Assembly: GCA_014236755.1 (NCBI GenBank)
Contig: JACCKY010000012.1
Coordinates: 39,366 to 103,365 of the forward strand
DNA length: 64,000 bases
Reading direction: 5' to 3'
Source of the DNA: Candidatus Petromonas tenebris
GTDB lineage: Bacteria; Bacillota; Clostridia; Peptostreptococcales; Caminicellaceae
Positions 20,263 through 30,416 of the stretch are shown in pieces. Positions within the stretch are counted from its first letter, which is position 1. The number at the start of each line of letters is the position of its first letter. The position numbers and the translations under genes are program-made. The notes under the pieces were generated by a model that did not search any database, was not told the DNA's origin, and was given only the letters and a program-made list of their open reading frames with translations.

Positions 20263-22197
20263 ATGAATGAAAGATTTATGGGATATTTGTCACCAAGTTC
20301 CTATGACATCTATCTTTTTCATCAGGGAAACAATTTTAAAAGTTATAACTTTTTAGGTGCTCATTTGACAGAACATAATGGAATAAAGGGTGTAAGTTTT
20401 ACTTTATGGGCACCAAATGCAAGAGAAGTAAGAGTTGTTGGTAACTTTAACGGCTGGAATGGAATTAATTATCCAATGAGAAAAATTGACAAAACCGGAA
20501 TATGGAACATTTTTATATCTGGATTAGATGAATATGAGATTTACAAGTATGAGATTCATACAAGGGACGGTAGGGTTATACTTAAATCCGACCCTTATGC
20601 TGTATATTCTGAAGTAAAGCCAAACACTGCCTCTATAGTAGCTTCACTGGATAAACATAAGTGGAATGATGATGACTGGATGGAGAGAAGAGACGCTGCT
20701 TATGATAAATCTCTTAATATCTATGAGTTGCATCTTGGTTCATGGAGAACAAAGGAAAACGGAGAATATTATACTTATAGTGAACTAGCAGATGAGATTA
20801 TAGATTACGTGCTCAAGATGGGATACACACACATAGAGCTTTTACCAGTAATGGAACACCCTTTCGATGGTTCCTGGGGATATCAGACTACAGGATATTT
20901 TTCTATTACAAGTCGATATGGAAAACCAAAAGACTTTATGGAATTTGTTGACAGATGCCACCAAAAGGGCATTGGAGTAATTCTGGACTGGGTACCAGCA
21001 CATTTCTGCAAGGATGAGCATGGACTGTTTAAATTCGATGGAACTCCTCTTTATGAAAAAAATGATCCTATCATGTCAGAAAACTATGAATGGGGAACTG
21101 CTATATTTGATTATGGACAACCCGAAGTAGTGAGTTTTCTAATATCTAATGCTTTGTTTTGGTTCGATATTTACCATATAGATGGTTTAAGGGTAGATGC
21201 AGTATCCTATATGATTTATCTGGATGCTGGAAGAGAGGAAGGCCAGTGGAGACCAAATAAATATGGAGGAAGAGAGAATCTGGAGGCAATAGAATTTATA
21301 AAGAAATTAAACAAGACTGTATTTAAATATTTTCCTAAGGCTCTAATGATTGCTGAAGAATCAACAGCTTGGCCCCTCGTAACGAGGCCTGTTCATTTAG
21401 GAGGACTAGGATTTAACTTTAAATGGAACATGGGCTGGATGAACGATATGCTTAAGTACATGGAAATGGATCCTATATATAGGAAATGGCATCACGATTT
21501 AATAACTTTTTCATTTATGTATGCATTTTCAGAGAACTTTATACTTCCTCTGTCCCATGATGAAGTGGTTCACGGAAAAAAGTCCTTACTTAATAAAATG
21601 CCTGGAAACTATTGGCAGAAATTTGCCAATCTTAGAGTTTTTTATTCCTATATGATGGCCCATCCCGGTAAAAAGCTTTTATTTATGGGAGGAGAATTTG
21701 GACAGTTTATAGAGTGGGACTACCAAAAATCTCTGGATTGGTTTTTATTGGATTATGAAATGCATAGAAAGATGCAGCACTTTGTAGAAAAATTAAATAA
21801 ATTTTATAAAGAAGAAAAGCCTTTGTATAAGCTAGATAATGACCACAGAGGTTTTTCCTGGATAGATCATCAGAATTATGAACAAAGTATAATTACCTTT
21901 ATGAGAAAGGCTAAAGAAAATGAAGAATTTTTAATAATTCTTTGTAATTTTACACCTGAAGTACACAACAGTTATAAAGTAGGGGTTCCGAAAGAAGGAG
22001 AGTATATAGAAGTACTTAACAGTGACTTGGAAGAATTTGGGGGATCAGGAGTTAGGAATGAAGGTACTATCAAATCAAATAAATCAAAGTGGCATAATCA
22101 GCCATATCACATAGAGATTGATGTTCCGCCTTTAGGGGCATCCTTTATAAAGCTTAAAAAGAATATGGATGAAAGTATATTAAAAAAACAGTCATAA
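20263..22197 (+). CDS. glgB: 1,4-alpha-glucan branching enzyme
   Basis: A GH13 enzyme that introduces alpha-1,6 branches into glycogen. About 644 residues: an N-terminal CBM48 (GVSFTLWAPNAREVRVVGNF), then the GH13 barrel with YELHLGSWR, the nucleophile Asp in DGLRVDAVSYM, acid/base Glu in IAEESTAWP and the third Asp in LSHDEVVHGKKS. A C-terminal beta domain follows. I prefer the ATG at 20263 (AAAGGGG upstream) over the one at 20239, since the CBM48 leader then matches normal glgB length. First gene of glgB-glgC. Confidence 0.95.
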   Translation: MNERFMGYLSPSSYDIYLFHQGNNFKSYNFLGAHLTEHNGIKGVSFTLWAPNAREVRVVGNFNGWNGINYPMRKIDKTGIWNIFISGLDEYEIYKYEIHTRDGRVILKSDPYAVYSEVKPNTASIVASLDKHKWNDDDWMERRDAAYDKSLNIYELHLGSWRTKENGEYYTYSELADEIIDYVLKMGYTHIELLPVMEHPFDGSWGYQTTGYFSITSRYGKPKDFMEFVDRCHQKGIGVILDWVPAHFCKDEHGLFKFDGTPLYEKNDPIMSENYEWGTAIFDYGQPEVVSFLISNALFWFDIYHIDGLRVDAVSYMIYLDAGREEGQWRPNKYGGRENLEAIEFIKKLNKTVFKYFPKALMIAEESTAWPLVTRPVHLGGLGFNFKWNMGWMNDMLKYMEMDPIYRKWHHDLITFSFMYAFSENFILPLSHDEVVHGKKSLLNKMPGNYWQKFANLRVFYSYMMAHPGKKLLFMGGEFGQFIEWDYQKSLDWFLLDYEMHRKMQHFVEKLNKFYKEEKPLYKLDNDHRGFSWIDHQNYEQSIITFMRKAKENEEFLIILCNFTPEVHNSYKVGVPKEGEYIEVLNSDLEEFGGSGVRNEGTIKSNKSKWHNQPYHIEIDVPPLGASFIKLKKNMDESILKKQS

Positions 22198-22258
22198 TTT
22201 GATTTTTTCAATCATATATTAATATTTGTTGGGAAAAATTTTCAAAGGGGGAATAACT

Positions 22259-23398
22259 ATGCGAAAAGCCAGGAAAGAGATTGTAGCTATGTTGCTGGCT
22301 GGAGGGCAGGGGTCAAGGCTAAAGGAGCTTACTGAAAGGCTTGCAAAACCTGCAGTACCATTCGGGGGAAAATACAGGATTATAGATTTTGCATTAAGTA
22401 ATTGTTCTAACTCAGACATAGACACTGTCGGAGTACTAACTCAATACCAGCCGTTTGAATTGAATTCCCATATAGGAATCGGAAGTCCATGGGACCTTGA
22501 CAGGAGAAATGGTGGAGTACACATTTTGTCACCCTATGTAAGTCAAGAAGGTGGAAGATGGTACAAGGGGACTGCAAATGCCATATATGAAAATATGGAT
22601 TTTATTGATGCATATGATCCGGAGTACGTTTTACTCTTATCAGGTGATCATATTTATAAGATGGATTATTCTATGATGCTCAAATATCATAAGGAGAAGG
22701 ATGCTAAGGCTACCATTGCAGTTATAGAGGTTCCATGGGAGGAAGCTTCAAGGTTTGGATTAATGAATACAGACGATGAGAATAGAATTTTTGAATTTCA
22801 GGAAAAACCAGAAAATCCGAAAAGTAATCTAGCCTCCATGGGAGTTTATATATTTAAATGGCGTGTTTTAAAGAAATATTTAATAGAAGATGAGATGGAC
22901 GAAAAATCAAGTAATGATTTTGGTAAAAATATTATACCTAAAATGGTAGATGATGGACTGAATATATACTCATATGTATTTGACGGTTACTGGAAGGATG
23001 TAGGAACTATAAAAAGTTTTTGGGAAGCCAATATGGATCTTTTGAGAGATGATAGCAATCTGAATCTTTATGATAATAATTGGAAGATATATTCAGCTAA
23101 TCCAAACAGTCAACCCCACTACATTAGCTCCACAGGGAAAGTTAAGGGAGCCATGCTAAATGAAGGATGTATTGTCCATGGTGAAGTTATAAGTTCGGTA
23201 TTATTCCCTGGGGTATATGTAGGAAAAAATGTAAAAGTAATTGATACTGTGGTTATGCCTAACGTTAGAATTGAGGACTATTCAGTCATTGAACAAGCAA
23301 TAGTGATGAGCGATATAGTTATAAAACGTGGAAGTCAGATTGGAAACAGAGATTCAGAAGATATAGCGGTAGTAAATGAAGATAGTCTAGTTAAATAA
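22259..23398 (+). CDS. glgC: Glucose-1-phosphate adenylyltransferase, catalytic subunit
   Basis: Makes ADP-glucose from glucose-1-phosphate and ATP. About 379 residues. The nucleotide-binding signature is [15 protein letters not shown], the regulatory/substrate motifs are [15 protein letters not shown] and GTANAIYEN, and [12 protein letters not shown] carries the metal Asp. A left-handed beta-helix C-terminus follows. The ATG at 22259 is preceded by AAAGGGGG; the earlier ATG at 22226 lacks this. It is followed by terminator-like and repeat sequence, then glgD, the usual Bacillota partner subunit. Confidence 0.95.
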   Translation: MRKARKEIVAMLLAGGQGSRLKELTERLAKPAVPFGGKYRIIDFALSNCSNSDIDTVGVLTQYQPFELNSHIGIGSPWDLDRRNGGVHILSPYVSQEGGRWYKGTANAIYENMDFIDAYDPEYVLLLSGDHIYKMDYSMMLKYHKEKDAKATIAVIEVPWEEASRFGLMNTDDENRIFEFQEKPENPKSNLASMGVYIFKWRVLKKYLIEDEMDEKSSNDFGKNIIPKMVDDGLNIYSYVFDGYWKDVGTIKSFWEANMDLLRDDSNLNLYDNNWKIYSANPNSQPHYISSTGKVKGAMLNEGCIVHGEVISSVLFPGVYVGKNVKVIDTVVMPNVRIEDYSVIEQAIVMSDIVIKRGSQIGNRDSEDIAVVNEDSLVK

Positions 23399-23474
23399 GG
23401 AAAGGAAACAGGTTACAGGTAACAGTTGTAAGGGTACAATATATTCTGCCCCTACGGCAACTTTAGTTTCAACC

Positions 23475-23502
23475 TAAAAATCAGCTATGCTGATTTTTTA
23501 AT
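23475..23502 (+). terminator. Terminator after glgC
   Basis: TAAAAATCAGCTATGCTGATTTTTTA, about 80 bases past the glgC stop. It would separate glgBC from glgDA unless read through. Confidence 0.75.
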
Positions 23503-23510
23503 TGTCTAGG

Positions 23511-23702
23511 AGTTTAAACATTTTTTAAAAAAATTGTAGGTATAAAACAAAGTAAATTCAAGGGATGCAAGAAATTACAAACTTTTACCAGTTAAATATT
23601 AAAAAGGCTAACAGCTAACTGCTGACCGCTCATGGCAAAAAGGTGTACCAACTACGAACTACTAACTACGAACTAACAAATGCGTCAAAGAAGCCTTTGT
23701 TT
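23511..23702 (+). repeat. Interspersed repeat family C, copy C2
   Basis: Starts GAGTTTAAACATTTTTTAAA. It contains GTATAAAACAAAGTAAATTC and AAGGGATGCAAGAAATTACA, then the near-tandem stretch GGCTAACAGCTAACTGCTGA and CCGCTCATGGCAAAA. It continues ACTACGAACTACTAACTACG and ends in the hairpin AACAAATGCGTC...GCCTTTGTT. The first 120 bases are nearly identical to copy C4, but C2 lacks the middle block (AAAGACCCTAAAGAACGA...) that C3 and C4 carry. It abuts the glgD leader. Confidence 0.85.
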
Positions 23703-23735
23703 TGCTTACGTATTACACAAAGGGGGATGAATACT

Positions 23736-24854
23736 GTGAAAGATCTTATGGGAATTATAAACCTTAGTGAAAATGAAGAGACGATTAAAGAAATAACATA
23801 TAATAGACCAATTGCCACTATTCCGATAGCAGGAAGATATAGGGTCATAGACTTTATACTTTCAAACATGATTAATGCAGGAATTCACAACGTGTGTATA
23901 TTTACCCAAGGTAAAAGCCGTTCGCTGATGGATCATATAGGGACCGGTAAGCCCTGGGATTTGGATAGAAAGATAGACAGATTATCTATTCTTAATCCTG
24001 TAATAAATATTAATGATATGATCACTCATACAGGAGATTTGGATAATTTTAAAAATCATTTAGACTATATTAAATACAGCCGACAAAAATATGTGCTTGT
24101 AACGCGAAGCTATATGGTTTGTAATATAGACCTTAAAGCTGTATTTAAATATCATAAAGAAACAGGAGTAGATATGACTATTGTTTATAAAAGAATGATA
24201 AACCACAATGGAAGATTTTTAGGTTGCGACACTCTTAACTTAGATGAAAATGGGAAGGTTATAAGTATCGGTAGAAATGCAGGAAGTAGAAGGTACTATA
24301 ATGTGTCGGCAGAAATGTACATTATGAAAAAGGAACTATTAATGAACATTATTCAGGACAGTATTATGATGGGAGACAGCGAATACTTGAAACAAGCAAT
24401 ACTAAAGAGCGTAAAGACCTTAGATGTAAATGGATATCCCTATGATGGATATTTAGCTTGTATTAATACAATACACAATTACTATGAAACAAATATGGAT
24501 CTACTTGATGTAGATATTGCACGAGAAATGTTTTACAAAAATGGACTCGTTTATACAAAGGTTAAGGATGAACCTCCAACAAAATACTTGGAATCTTCAA
24601 ACGTTGTAAACTCCCTTGTGGCAAACGGCTGCATAATTGAAGGAACTGTTGAAAACAGTATAATTGGAAGACATGTTAAGGTCAAAAAAGGAGCAGTAAT
24701 CAAAGATAGTATTATAATGCAAAAATGTGTAGTAGAAGAAAGTGCATATCTGAAGAATGCAATACTGGATAAGTATGTTCATATAGGCAAGGAAAAGATG
24801 TTGAGCGGTGACAGGAGAAATCCTATTGTTATTAAAAAAGGATTAAGCTTATAA
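23736..24854 (+). CDS. glgD: GlgD, non-catalytic/regulatory subunit of ADP-glucose pyrophosphorylase
   Basis: About 372 residues, homologous to GlgC but without the GGxGxRL nucleotide-binding loop. The N-terminus reads DLMGIINLSENEETIKEIT, where GlgC has [26 protein letters not shown] and the beta-helix C-terminus are kept. GlgD proteins of Bacillota pair with GlgC and modulate it. I chose the GTG at 23736 with AAAGGGGG upstream; a longer frame exists only because it runs through repeat C2. glgA follows after 72 bases. Confidence 0.9.
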   Translation: MKDLMGIINLSENEETIKEITYNRPIATIPIAGRYRVIDFILSNMINAGIHNVCIFTQGKSRSLMDHIGTGKPWDLDRKIDRLSILNPVININDMITHTGDLDNFKNHLDYIKYSRQKYVLVTRSYMVCNIDLKAVFKYHKETGVDMTIVYKRMINHNGRFLGCDTLNLDENGKVISIGRNAGSRRYYNVSAEMYIMKKELLMNIIQDSIMMGDSEYLKQAILKSVKTLDVNGYPYDGYLACINTIHNYYETNMDLLDVDIAREMFYKNGLVYTKVKDEPPTKYLESSNVVNSLVANGCIIEGTVENSIIGRHVKVKKGAVIKDSIIMQKCVVEESAYLKNAILDKYVHIGKEKMLSGDRRNPIVIKKGLSL

Positions 24855-24926
24855 AAATAATATTAAATTTCAATAGTTTTATATTGTGTACTACGGATAA
24901 ATTATTTAAGTTTGGGGGAGATTTAA

Positions 24927-26372
24927 TTGTTGAAAATATTGTATGCCGCTTCAGAGGCTGTGCCTTTTATAAAGACAGGAGGACTTGCAGATGTAGCCTT
25001 TGCATTGCCAAAGGCCCTTAAAAAACTTGGAGTCGATGTAAGAGTGATAATACCTAAATATAAAGACATTCCTGAAAAATTTAAAGAAAATATGACTTTT
25101 ATAACTAGTTTCATCGTACCAGTGGGATGGCGCAAACAGTATTGTGGAATTGAATACCTGGAACATGAAGGAGTTACCTATTACTTTGTAGACAATGAAT
25201 ACTATTTTGTAAGGGATGGGCTTTACGGACATTATGATGATGGGGAAAGATTTAGCTTTTTTTGTAGGGCAGTCTTAGAAACAATAGAAAATATTGACTT
25301 TAAACCGGATACTATACATTGTAATGATTGGCATACAGGTATGATTAGCCCTCTTTTAAAGGAGCATTATAAAGGCAAAGATAAATTCTCTAATATCAAA
25401 ACTGTGTTTACCATACACAATCTAAAATACCAGGGGCTATTTCCAAAGGAAATGTTAGGAGATTTGTTAGGCTTAGGGATGGAATATGACAGTGTAGATG
25501 CCCTTGAATTTTATGGTGGAATCAGCTTTATGAAAGGTGGAATAAACTATTCGGATATAATTACCACTGTAAGCAGAACTTATGCAGAAGAAATACAATA
25601 CCCCTTCTTCGGTGAGAGACTGGACGGATTATTGAGACAAAAAAAAGATAAATTACATGGAATCGTAAATGGTATAGATTATGATATCTATAATCCTAAA
25701 AAAGATAAATTTATTTTTTCATGCTATGATGTAAGATCTATAAGAGGTATGAGAAAACAAGAAAACAAGACACACCTTCAAGAAACGTTGGGACTTCCTC
25801 AAAATAAGGAAATACCAATGATTGGAATGGTTACGAGGTTGGTAGATATGAAAGGGCTTGATCTGATACTTTGCATATTAGATGAATTGTTGTCTGAAGA
25901 CATTCAGATGGTAGTTTTAGGAACAGGTGATTCCTACTACGAATCTCAAATTAAGGAATTCGCTCAGAGATATCCTTATAAGTTTTCAGCCAATATCTTT
26001 TTCAGTGAAGAATTAGCTCATAAGATATACGCTGCCAGCGACATGTTTTTAATGCCTTCTTTATTTGAACCATGCGGTTTAGGTCAGCTGATTGCATTGA
26101 GATACGGAACACTCCCTATTGTAAGAGAGACTGGTGGCCTTAAGGATACAGTTAAGTCCTACAATGAAGAGGCTGGTGAAGGAAACGGCTTCAGTTTTAC
26201 TAATTACAATGCCCATGATATGCTCTATACAATTAGAAGGGCCCTTGAAATATATAAAGATAAAGAGACATGGAAACATATAGCACAGAATGCAATGGGG
26301 CAGGATTACAGTTGGCAAAATTCTGCTGCAATTTATAAGGAAATATATGAAAAATTGGTTAAAGCTGAGTAA
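24927..26372 (+). CDS. glgA: Glycogen synthase (ADP-glucose)
   Basis: A GT5 glycosyltransferase adding glucose from ADP-glucose to glycogen. 481 residues: N-terminal ADP-glucose site KTGGLADVAFALPKAL, then CNDWHTGMISPLL, FTIHNLKYQG, GIDYDIYNP, and the C-terminal LMPSLFEPCGLGQLIALRYG. It starts at TTG with GGGGGAG upstream. The stop codon lies within the hairpin that forms the putative terminator. Confidence 0.96.
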   Translation: MLKILYAASEAVPFIKTGGLADVAFALPKALKKLGVDVRVIIPKYKDIPEKFKENMTFITSFIVPVGWRKQYCGIEYLEHEGVTYYFVDNEYYFVRDGLYGHYDDGERFSFFCRAVLETIENIDFKPDTIHCNDWHTGMISPLLKEHYKGKDKFSNIKTVFTIHNLKYQGLFPKEMLGDLLGLGMEYDSVDALEFYGGISFMKGGINYSDIITTVSRTYAEEIQYPFFGERLDGLLRQKKDKLHGIVNGIDYDIYNPKKDKFIFSCYDVRSIRGMRKQENKTHLQETLGLPQNKEIPMIGMVTRLVDMKGLDLILCILDELLSEDIQMVVLGTGDSYYESQIKEFAQRYPYKFSANIFFSEELAHKIYAASDMFLMPSLFEPCGLGQLIALRYGTLPIVRETGGLKDTVKSYNEEAGEGNGFSFTNYNAHDMLYTIRRALEIYKDKETWKHIAQNAMGQDYSWQNSAAIYKEIYEKLVKAE

Positions 26373-26395
26373 TCTCAGCTTAACCAATTATTATT
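26352..26395 (+). terminator. Stem-loop overlapping the glgA stop
   Basis: ATTGGTTAAAGCTGAG pairs with CTCAGCTTAACCAAT around TAAT; the downstream tract (TATTATTCTT) is only moderately T-rich. It may attenuate expression rather than fully end it before the pullulanase gene. Confidence 0.6.
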
Positions 26396-26420
26396 CTTAA
26401 GTTTAAAGGGAGCGGATTAA

Positions 26421-28319
26421 ATGGTAAAGCAAGATCTAAACTTAGAAGAGTTTATATATGAGGAAGACGATTTAGGAGCAACTTATAATAGTAATTACAC
26501 ATTGTTTAAAATTTGGGCTCCTATACATGAAGATGTTAAAGTTAAAATATACGATAGATATGATGACAGTGAAGGCAAAGTTTATCCAATGGTTAAGGGA
26601 GAAAACGGACTATGGGAGCTAAAGCTTGAAGGTGACTTTAAAAACAAATATTACAATTATGTTGTAACTAAAGATAATATGCAAATTGAAGTTACTGACC
26701 CCTATACTAAGGGTGCTACTGTGAATGGGACGAGGGGAATGATTGTTGATTTTAAATCTATTGACCCCGTAGACTGGGAAGACCATAAATTGCCTAAGCC
26801 TTTAGACCCCACAGAGTCCATTATATATGAAATTCATGTAAGGGATTTTTCCATCGATAAATTTTCTGGCATGAGAAATAAGGGTAAATATCTGGCCTTT
26901 ACAGAAGAGGGTACCAGGAGCGAAGATGGATTGTCTACAGGGCTTGAACATTTAAAAGAGCTTGGAGTTACTCATGTTCATGTTTTGCCCATATTCGACT
27001 TTGCCAGTGTAGATGAAACTAAGGATGGGGAGTATAATTGGGGTTATGACCCTTATCTTTACAATGTTCCTGAGGGTTCCTACTCTACGAATCCCTACGA
27101 TGGTACCGTAAGAATTCGTGAACTGAAGGAAATGATAAAAGTGCTCCATGAAAATGACATTAGAATTGTCATGGATGTTGTATTTAATCACACTTACTCA
27201 GTAGATAACTCTCCCTTTGGTATTTTAGCTCCAAAATACTATTACCGAACAGATGAAGGAGGTAACTATTTCAATGGTTCCGGATGTGGAAATGAAATAG
27301 CTTCAGAAAGACCCATGGTAAGAAAATTTATACTAGATTCCATTAAATTTTGGGCGACAGAATATAAAATAGACGGGTTCAGATTTGATCTTATGGCCCT
27401 CCATGATATTGAAACAATAAAAGCTGCTGAAAGAGAGCTTAAAAAAATAAATCCCAACTGTTTAATCTATGGAGAACCCTGGACGGGAGGACTTTCTTCT
27501 CTTGACGAATCCCTTCAATTTAAAAAAGGAAAACAACAGGGTATGAATGTGGCCTTTTTTAACGATGACTTTAGAAATGCAATCAAGGGTGATAATGACG
27601 GAACAGGATGGGGATTTGTAAATGGGGCATCTAGATTGAAAAAGGAAATAAAAAAAGGTATTGTGGGAAGCATAAACTATGAACATGATATAATTGGATT
27701 TGCTAAGGAACCCGTAGAAACTATTAACTATGTTAGTTCCCATGATAATTTGACTTTGTTTGACAAAATTGAAAAGAGCAATCCCAATGCAACCATAGAA
27801 GAAAAGATAAAAATGAATAGATTGGCTCTGTCTATCATCCTTACCTCTCAGGGAATTCCATTCATAAATGGTGGTTCAGAGATATTAAGAACTAAAAAAG
27901 GCCATCACAATACCTATAATGCAGGTGATGAATTAAATAAAATTGACTGGAGTAGAAAAAGTTTATATAAAGATACTTTTGAATACATTAGAGGATTGAT
28001 TGAAGTTAGAAAAAGTCAAAAGATTATGGCTATGAATAGAGCAGAGGATATAAGAAAATATTTAAAATTTGTTGGCTCTCCCAATAGGGCAGTAGCTTAT
28101 TTTTTAAATTCCCCCTATGAAGAAGAATATAAGCATATATTCATTGCGCATAATGCTAATAGACATGAGGTTGAAATCAATCTTCCGATTTATGGAAAGT
28201 GGAAAGTTATTGCCAACGAACATGAGGTAAACATAAAGGGCGTATATAAGGGAAATCAATACTTTGAAGATAGTGTAAAGGTGGCTCCTTTATCCACTTA
28301 TATACTATATAAAAATTGA
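26421..28319 (+). CDS. pulA: Type I pullulanase / glycogen debranching enzyme
   Basis: A cytoplasmic GH13 enzyme hydrolysing alpha-1,6 links, which completes the glycogen breakdown set. 632 residues: CBM48-like N-terminus (YTLFKIWAPIHEDVKVKIYD), the pullulanase signature YNWGYDPYLYNVPEGSYST, VVFNHTYS, nucleophile Asp in DGFRFDLMALHD, acid/base Glu in LIYGEPWTGG and SSHDNLTLFDKI. No signal peptide, so it acts on internal glycogen. AAAGGGAGCGG precedes the ATG. Confidence 0.93.
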   Translation: MVKQDLNLEEFIYEEDDLGATYNSNYTLFKIWAPIHEDVKVKIYDRYDDSEGKVYPMVKGENGLWELKLEGDFKNKYYNYVVTKDNMQIEVTDPYTKGATVNGTRGMIVDFKSIDPVDWEDHKLPKPLDPTESIIYEIHVRDFSIDKFSGMRNKGKYLAFTEEGTRSEDGLSTGLEHLKELGVTHVHVLPIFDFASVDETKDGEYNWGYDPYLYNVPEGSYSTNPYDGTVRIRELKEMIKVLHENDIRIVMDVVFNHTYSVDNSPFGILAPKYYYRTDEGGNYFNGSGCGNEIASERPMVRKFILDSIKFWATEYKIDGFRFDLMALHDIETIKAAERELKKINPNCLIYGEPWTGGLSSLDESLQFKKGKQQGMNVAFFNDDFRNAIKGDNDGTGWGFVNGASRLKKEIKKGIVGSINYEHDIIGFAKEPVETINYVSSHDNLTLFDKIEKSNPNATIEEKIKMNRLALSIILTSQGIPFINGGSEILRTKKGHHNTYNAGDELNKIDWSRKSLYKDTFEYIRGLIEVRKSQKIMAMNRAEDIRKYLKFVGSPNRAVAYFLNSPYEEEYKHIFIAHNANRHEVEINLPIYGKWKVIANEHEVNIKGVYKGNQYFEDSVKVAPLSTYILYKN

Positions 28320-28453
28320 ATAGTCCTATTAAAAAAATCTATCGAAAAAAGTATTGAAATTTAATATGGTACTGTTATAATAGCATCTGTTTAGAAGAAT
28401 ATTTTATTGTTCTCAAATTAGATTAGACTATTATATAGGGGGAGAGGGCTCAG

Positions 28454-28987
28454 ATGGATATCTTAGTATATGTGTTTATCTTTTGTGCAAAATTGATTGA
28501 GGTGACACTTTACACCTTTAGAACATTGATGATTATGAGGGGAAACCCGTCGGCAGCAGGTATCATAGGTTTTTTTGAAGTGATGATTTGGATTACTGCC
28601 CTTGGAAAAGTGATGACTTCGCTTAATGATCCAGCTGGCATAATAGTATACGCTGCAGGCTTTGGGATAGGGAATTATCTTGGAGGTAAATTAGAAGAAA
28701 AGATTGGAATAGGACTGTTAAAGGCCCAAATAATTATTGAGAAGAAAGACGATAAATTAGGTGATATGCTGAGGGAAAAAGGATATGGAGTTACATCAGT
28801 TGAAGGAAGAGGAAGGGATTCCCACAAGGAAGTACTTATAGTGATGCTTAGAAGAAAAGAGCTTAATAATCTTAAAGATATAATCTGGGAGAATGATATA
28901 CGTGCCGTTGTTACTGTGCAGGACGTAAAAAAGATGCATGGAGGATTCATGGGAATGTCTGCAAGAAAATTAAGGATAGCTGGATAA
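28454..28987 (+). CDS. DUF2179/DUF5698 membrane protein (UPF0316, YebE-like)
   Basis: 177 residues: three membrane helices (about 4-24, 35-57, 60-80; FFEVMIWITALGKVM is typical of the family), then a cytosolic DUF2179 domain of about 80 residues with GYGVTSVEGRGRDSHKEVL and MLRRKELNNL. The DUF2179 fold resembles PII/ACT-like modules. The family is widespread in Bacillota and of unknown function. GGGGGAGAGG precedes the ATG. Single gene with its own terminator. Confidence 0.85.
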   Translation: MDILVYVFIFCAKLIEVTLYTFRTLMIMRGNPSAAGIIGFFEVMIWITALGKVMTSLNDPAGIIVYAAGFGIGNYLGGKLEEKIGIGLLKAQIIIEKKDDKLGDMLREKGYGVTSVEGRGRDSHKEVLIVMLRRKELNNLKDIIWENDIRAVVTVQDVKKMHGGFMGMSARKLRIAG

Positions 28988-29002
28988 AATAGATAATACT
29001 GT

Positions 29003-29046
29003 AAAAGCTGCTCTAAAGCCTGTATAGGTTATTGAGCAGCTTTTTA
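29003..29046 (+). terminator. Terminator after the DUF2179 gene
   Basis: AAAAGCTGCTC pairs with GAGCAGCTTTTT across a 20-base apical region, ending in a T run. Confidence 0.85.
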
Positions 29047-29054
29047 TTATTTAA

Positions 29055-29187
29055 GTGACGGGTTACAGGAAAAAGACCCTAAAGAACGACCATGATTTGC
29101 TAAGAGCCAAGAGCTAAGAACTAATTAGGGTTATCAACTACGAACTACTAACTACGAACCAACAAATTCGTCGAAGATGCATTTGTT
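29055..29187 (+). repeat. Interspersed repeat family C, copy C3 (lacks the 5' block)
   Basis: Starts at GTGACGGGTTACAGGAAAAA. It carries the middle block AGACCCTAAAGAACGACC and GCTAAGAGCCAAGAGCTAAG, then CAACTACGAACTACTAACTA and the end hairpin AACAAATTCGTC...GCATTTGTT. It lacks the first 120 bases present in C2 and C4. Confidence 0.8.
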
Positions 29188-29230
29188 CTAGAAGGAAAAA
29201 TAGTATAAAAAATAGAATATTAAATATAAG

Positions 29231-29420
29231 ATATAGACAACAAAGTTCCAGGTTTAATTTATTAGGATTTTGAGAATCCTTCTGGCTCATGGGAAGATTT
29301 GTTGCTTTATATAAATATAAATAAAAAATAAAGGCGGCAACAAATACTTCAAAATCGCTCAGAAGGAAACCTCAAAATTCCTAAGTAATATAAATTAGAC
29401 TTTAAAGTTATTTATCTATA
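29231..29420 (+). repeat. Hairpin repeat family B, copy B2
   Basis: ATATAGACAACAAAGTTCCAGG at the left end, TTAGGATTTTGAGAATCCTT, a centre TTGTTGCTTTATATAAA...GGCAACAAATA, then CTTCAAAATCGCTCAGAAGG, ending AAAGTTATTTATCTATA. It is a full-length palindrome directly upstream of the IclR gene, so that gene's promoter must lie within or to the right of the element. Confidence 0.88.
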
Positions 29421-29449
29421 AATTAACAGATAATGAGGTGTCGTATTTT

Positions 29450-30229
29450 ATGGCTAAGAAGAATAATGATGCAAATATAGTTACAATGGTTAATAGAGCA
29501 TGCAAAATTTTAGAACTGCTTTATAAATGTGATGAGTTCATTGGGGTTTCCAAATTGTCTCAGGAGCTTGATTTACCAAAGGCGACTGTTTATAGAATTT
29601 TATATACCCTTCAACAATGGGGATTTGTTGACAAAATTGAAGACACAGATAAATATAAATTGGGTTTAGTTTTTATTCAATATGGAGAACGAGTAAAGTT
29701 AAATATGGATTTAAAGACGATTGCACAACCCTATATGGAGAGATTAGCTTCAGAAATAGGAGAAACAGTAAATTTGGGTATAAATTATGAAGACAGTGTA
29801 CTAGCTGTTCATACAGAAAAGGGCGAAGAATCGGTTTTAATATCCAGGTTGACTCCTTTGTCCCCCTTATATTGCTCATCGATGGGTAAGATTTTTTTGT
29901 CAGGATTTAATGAAAAGCAGCTTAAAGAGTATTTTAATTCCAATAGAATTGTGTCCAGAACTGTGAAAACAATAACTAATCTTGACAAAATTAAAGAAGA
30001 AATCAAGAAGATTAAGAAAGAGAAAGTTGCTTTTGATAACGAAGAGTATGAATATGGACTTACTTGCATAGCTGCTCCGGTTATTAATAAAAAAAATGAA
30101 ATAATTGCTGCATTGAGTATATCAGGTCCTACCAGCAGACTAGAATTTAAAGATATTAATAAGATTACTGAAAAGCTAAAGGAAACGGCTAAACAAATTT
30201 CACAAAAAGCAGAAATGGTAGAAAAGTAG
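29450..30229 (+). CDS. IclR-family transcriptional regulator
   Basis: 259 residues: an N-terminal winged helix (ACKILELLYKCDEFIGVSKL, LDLPKATVYRILYTLQQWG) and a C-terminal IclR effector domain (ETVNLGINYEDSVLAVHTEK, YCSSMGKIFLSGF, ACIAAPVINKKNEIIAALSI). The ATG at 29450 sits 9 bases after GAGGTG; the GTG inside that motif is not the start. Arginase lies next downstream, about 440 bases away and across repeat A3, so a regulatory link is possible but unproven. Confidence 0.9.
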   Translation: MAKKNNDANIVTMVNRACKILELLYKCDEFIGVSKLSQELDLPKATVYRILYTLQQWGFVDKIEDTDKYKLGLVFIQYGERVKLNMDLKTIAQPYMERLASEIGETVNLGINYEDSVLAVHTEKGEESVLISRLTPLSPLYCSSMGKIFLSGFNEKQLKEYFNSNRIVSRTVKTITNLDKIKEEIKKIKKEKVAFDNEEYEYGLTCIAAPVINKKNEIIAALSISGPTSRLEFKDINKITEKLKETAKQISQKAEMVEK

Positions 30230-30416
30230 TTGTAATATTTAAGAAATGATGATAAAATCTTATTGAAACGTCGTTTCAAAATGTTATAAGGTTGCTTTAT
30301 TTCATCTAATTATAATACTCTCATTAAAACTGTTTAACTTTTATATAAATTCAACTGTAACTGTTTTATTTTAAGTGTTTGTCATGTATATGACTTATTA
30401 GAAAAAAATTATAAAT

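Noticed and set aside
23570..23700. Repeat C as a CRISPR array
   Set aside because: The subrepeats are short, irregular and without constant spacers; no cas gene is nearby.
23643..23735. N-terminal extension of glgD (peptide YQLRTTNYELTN and following)
   Set aside because: It is translation of repeat C2; the AAAGGGGG ribosome binding site fits the GTG at 23736.
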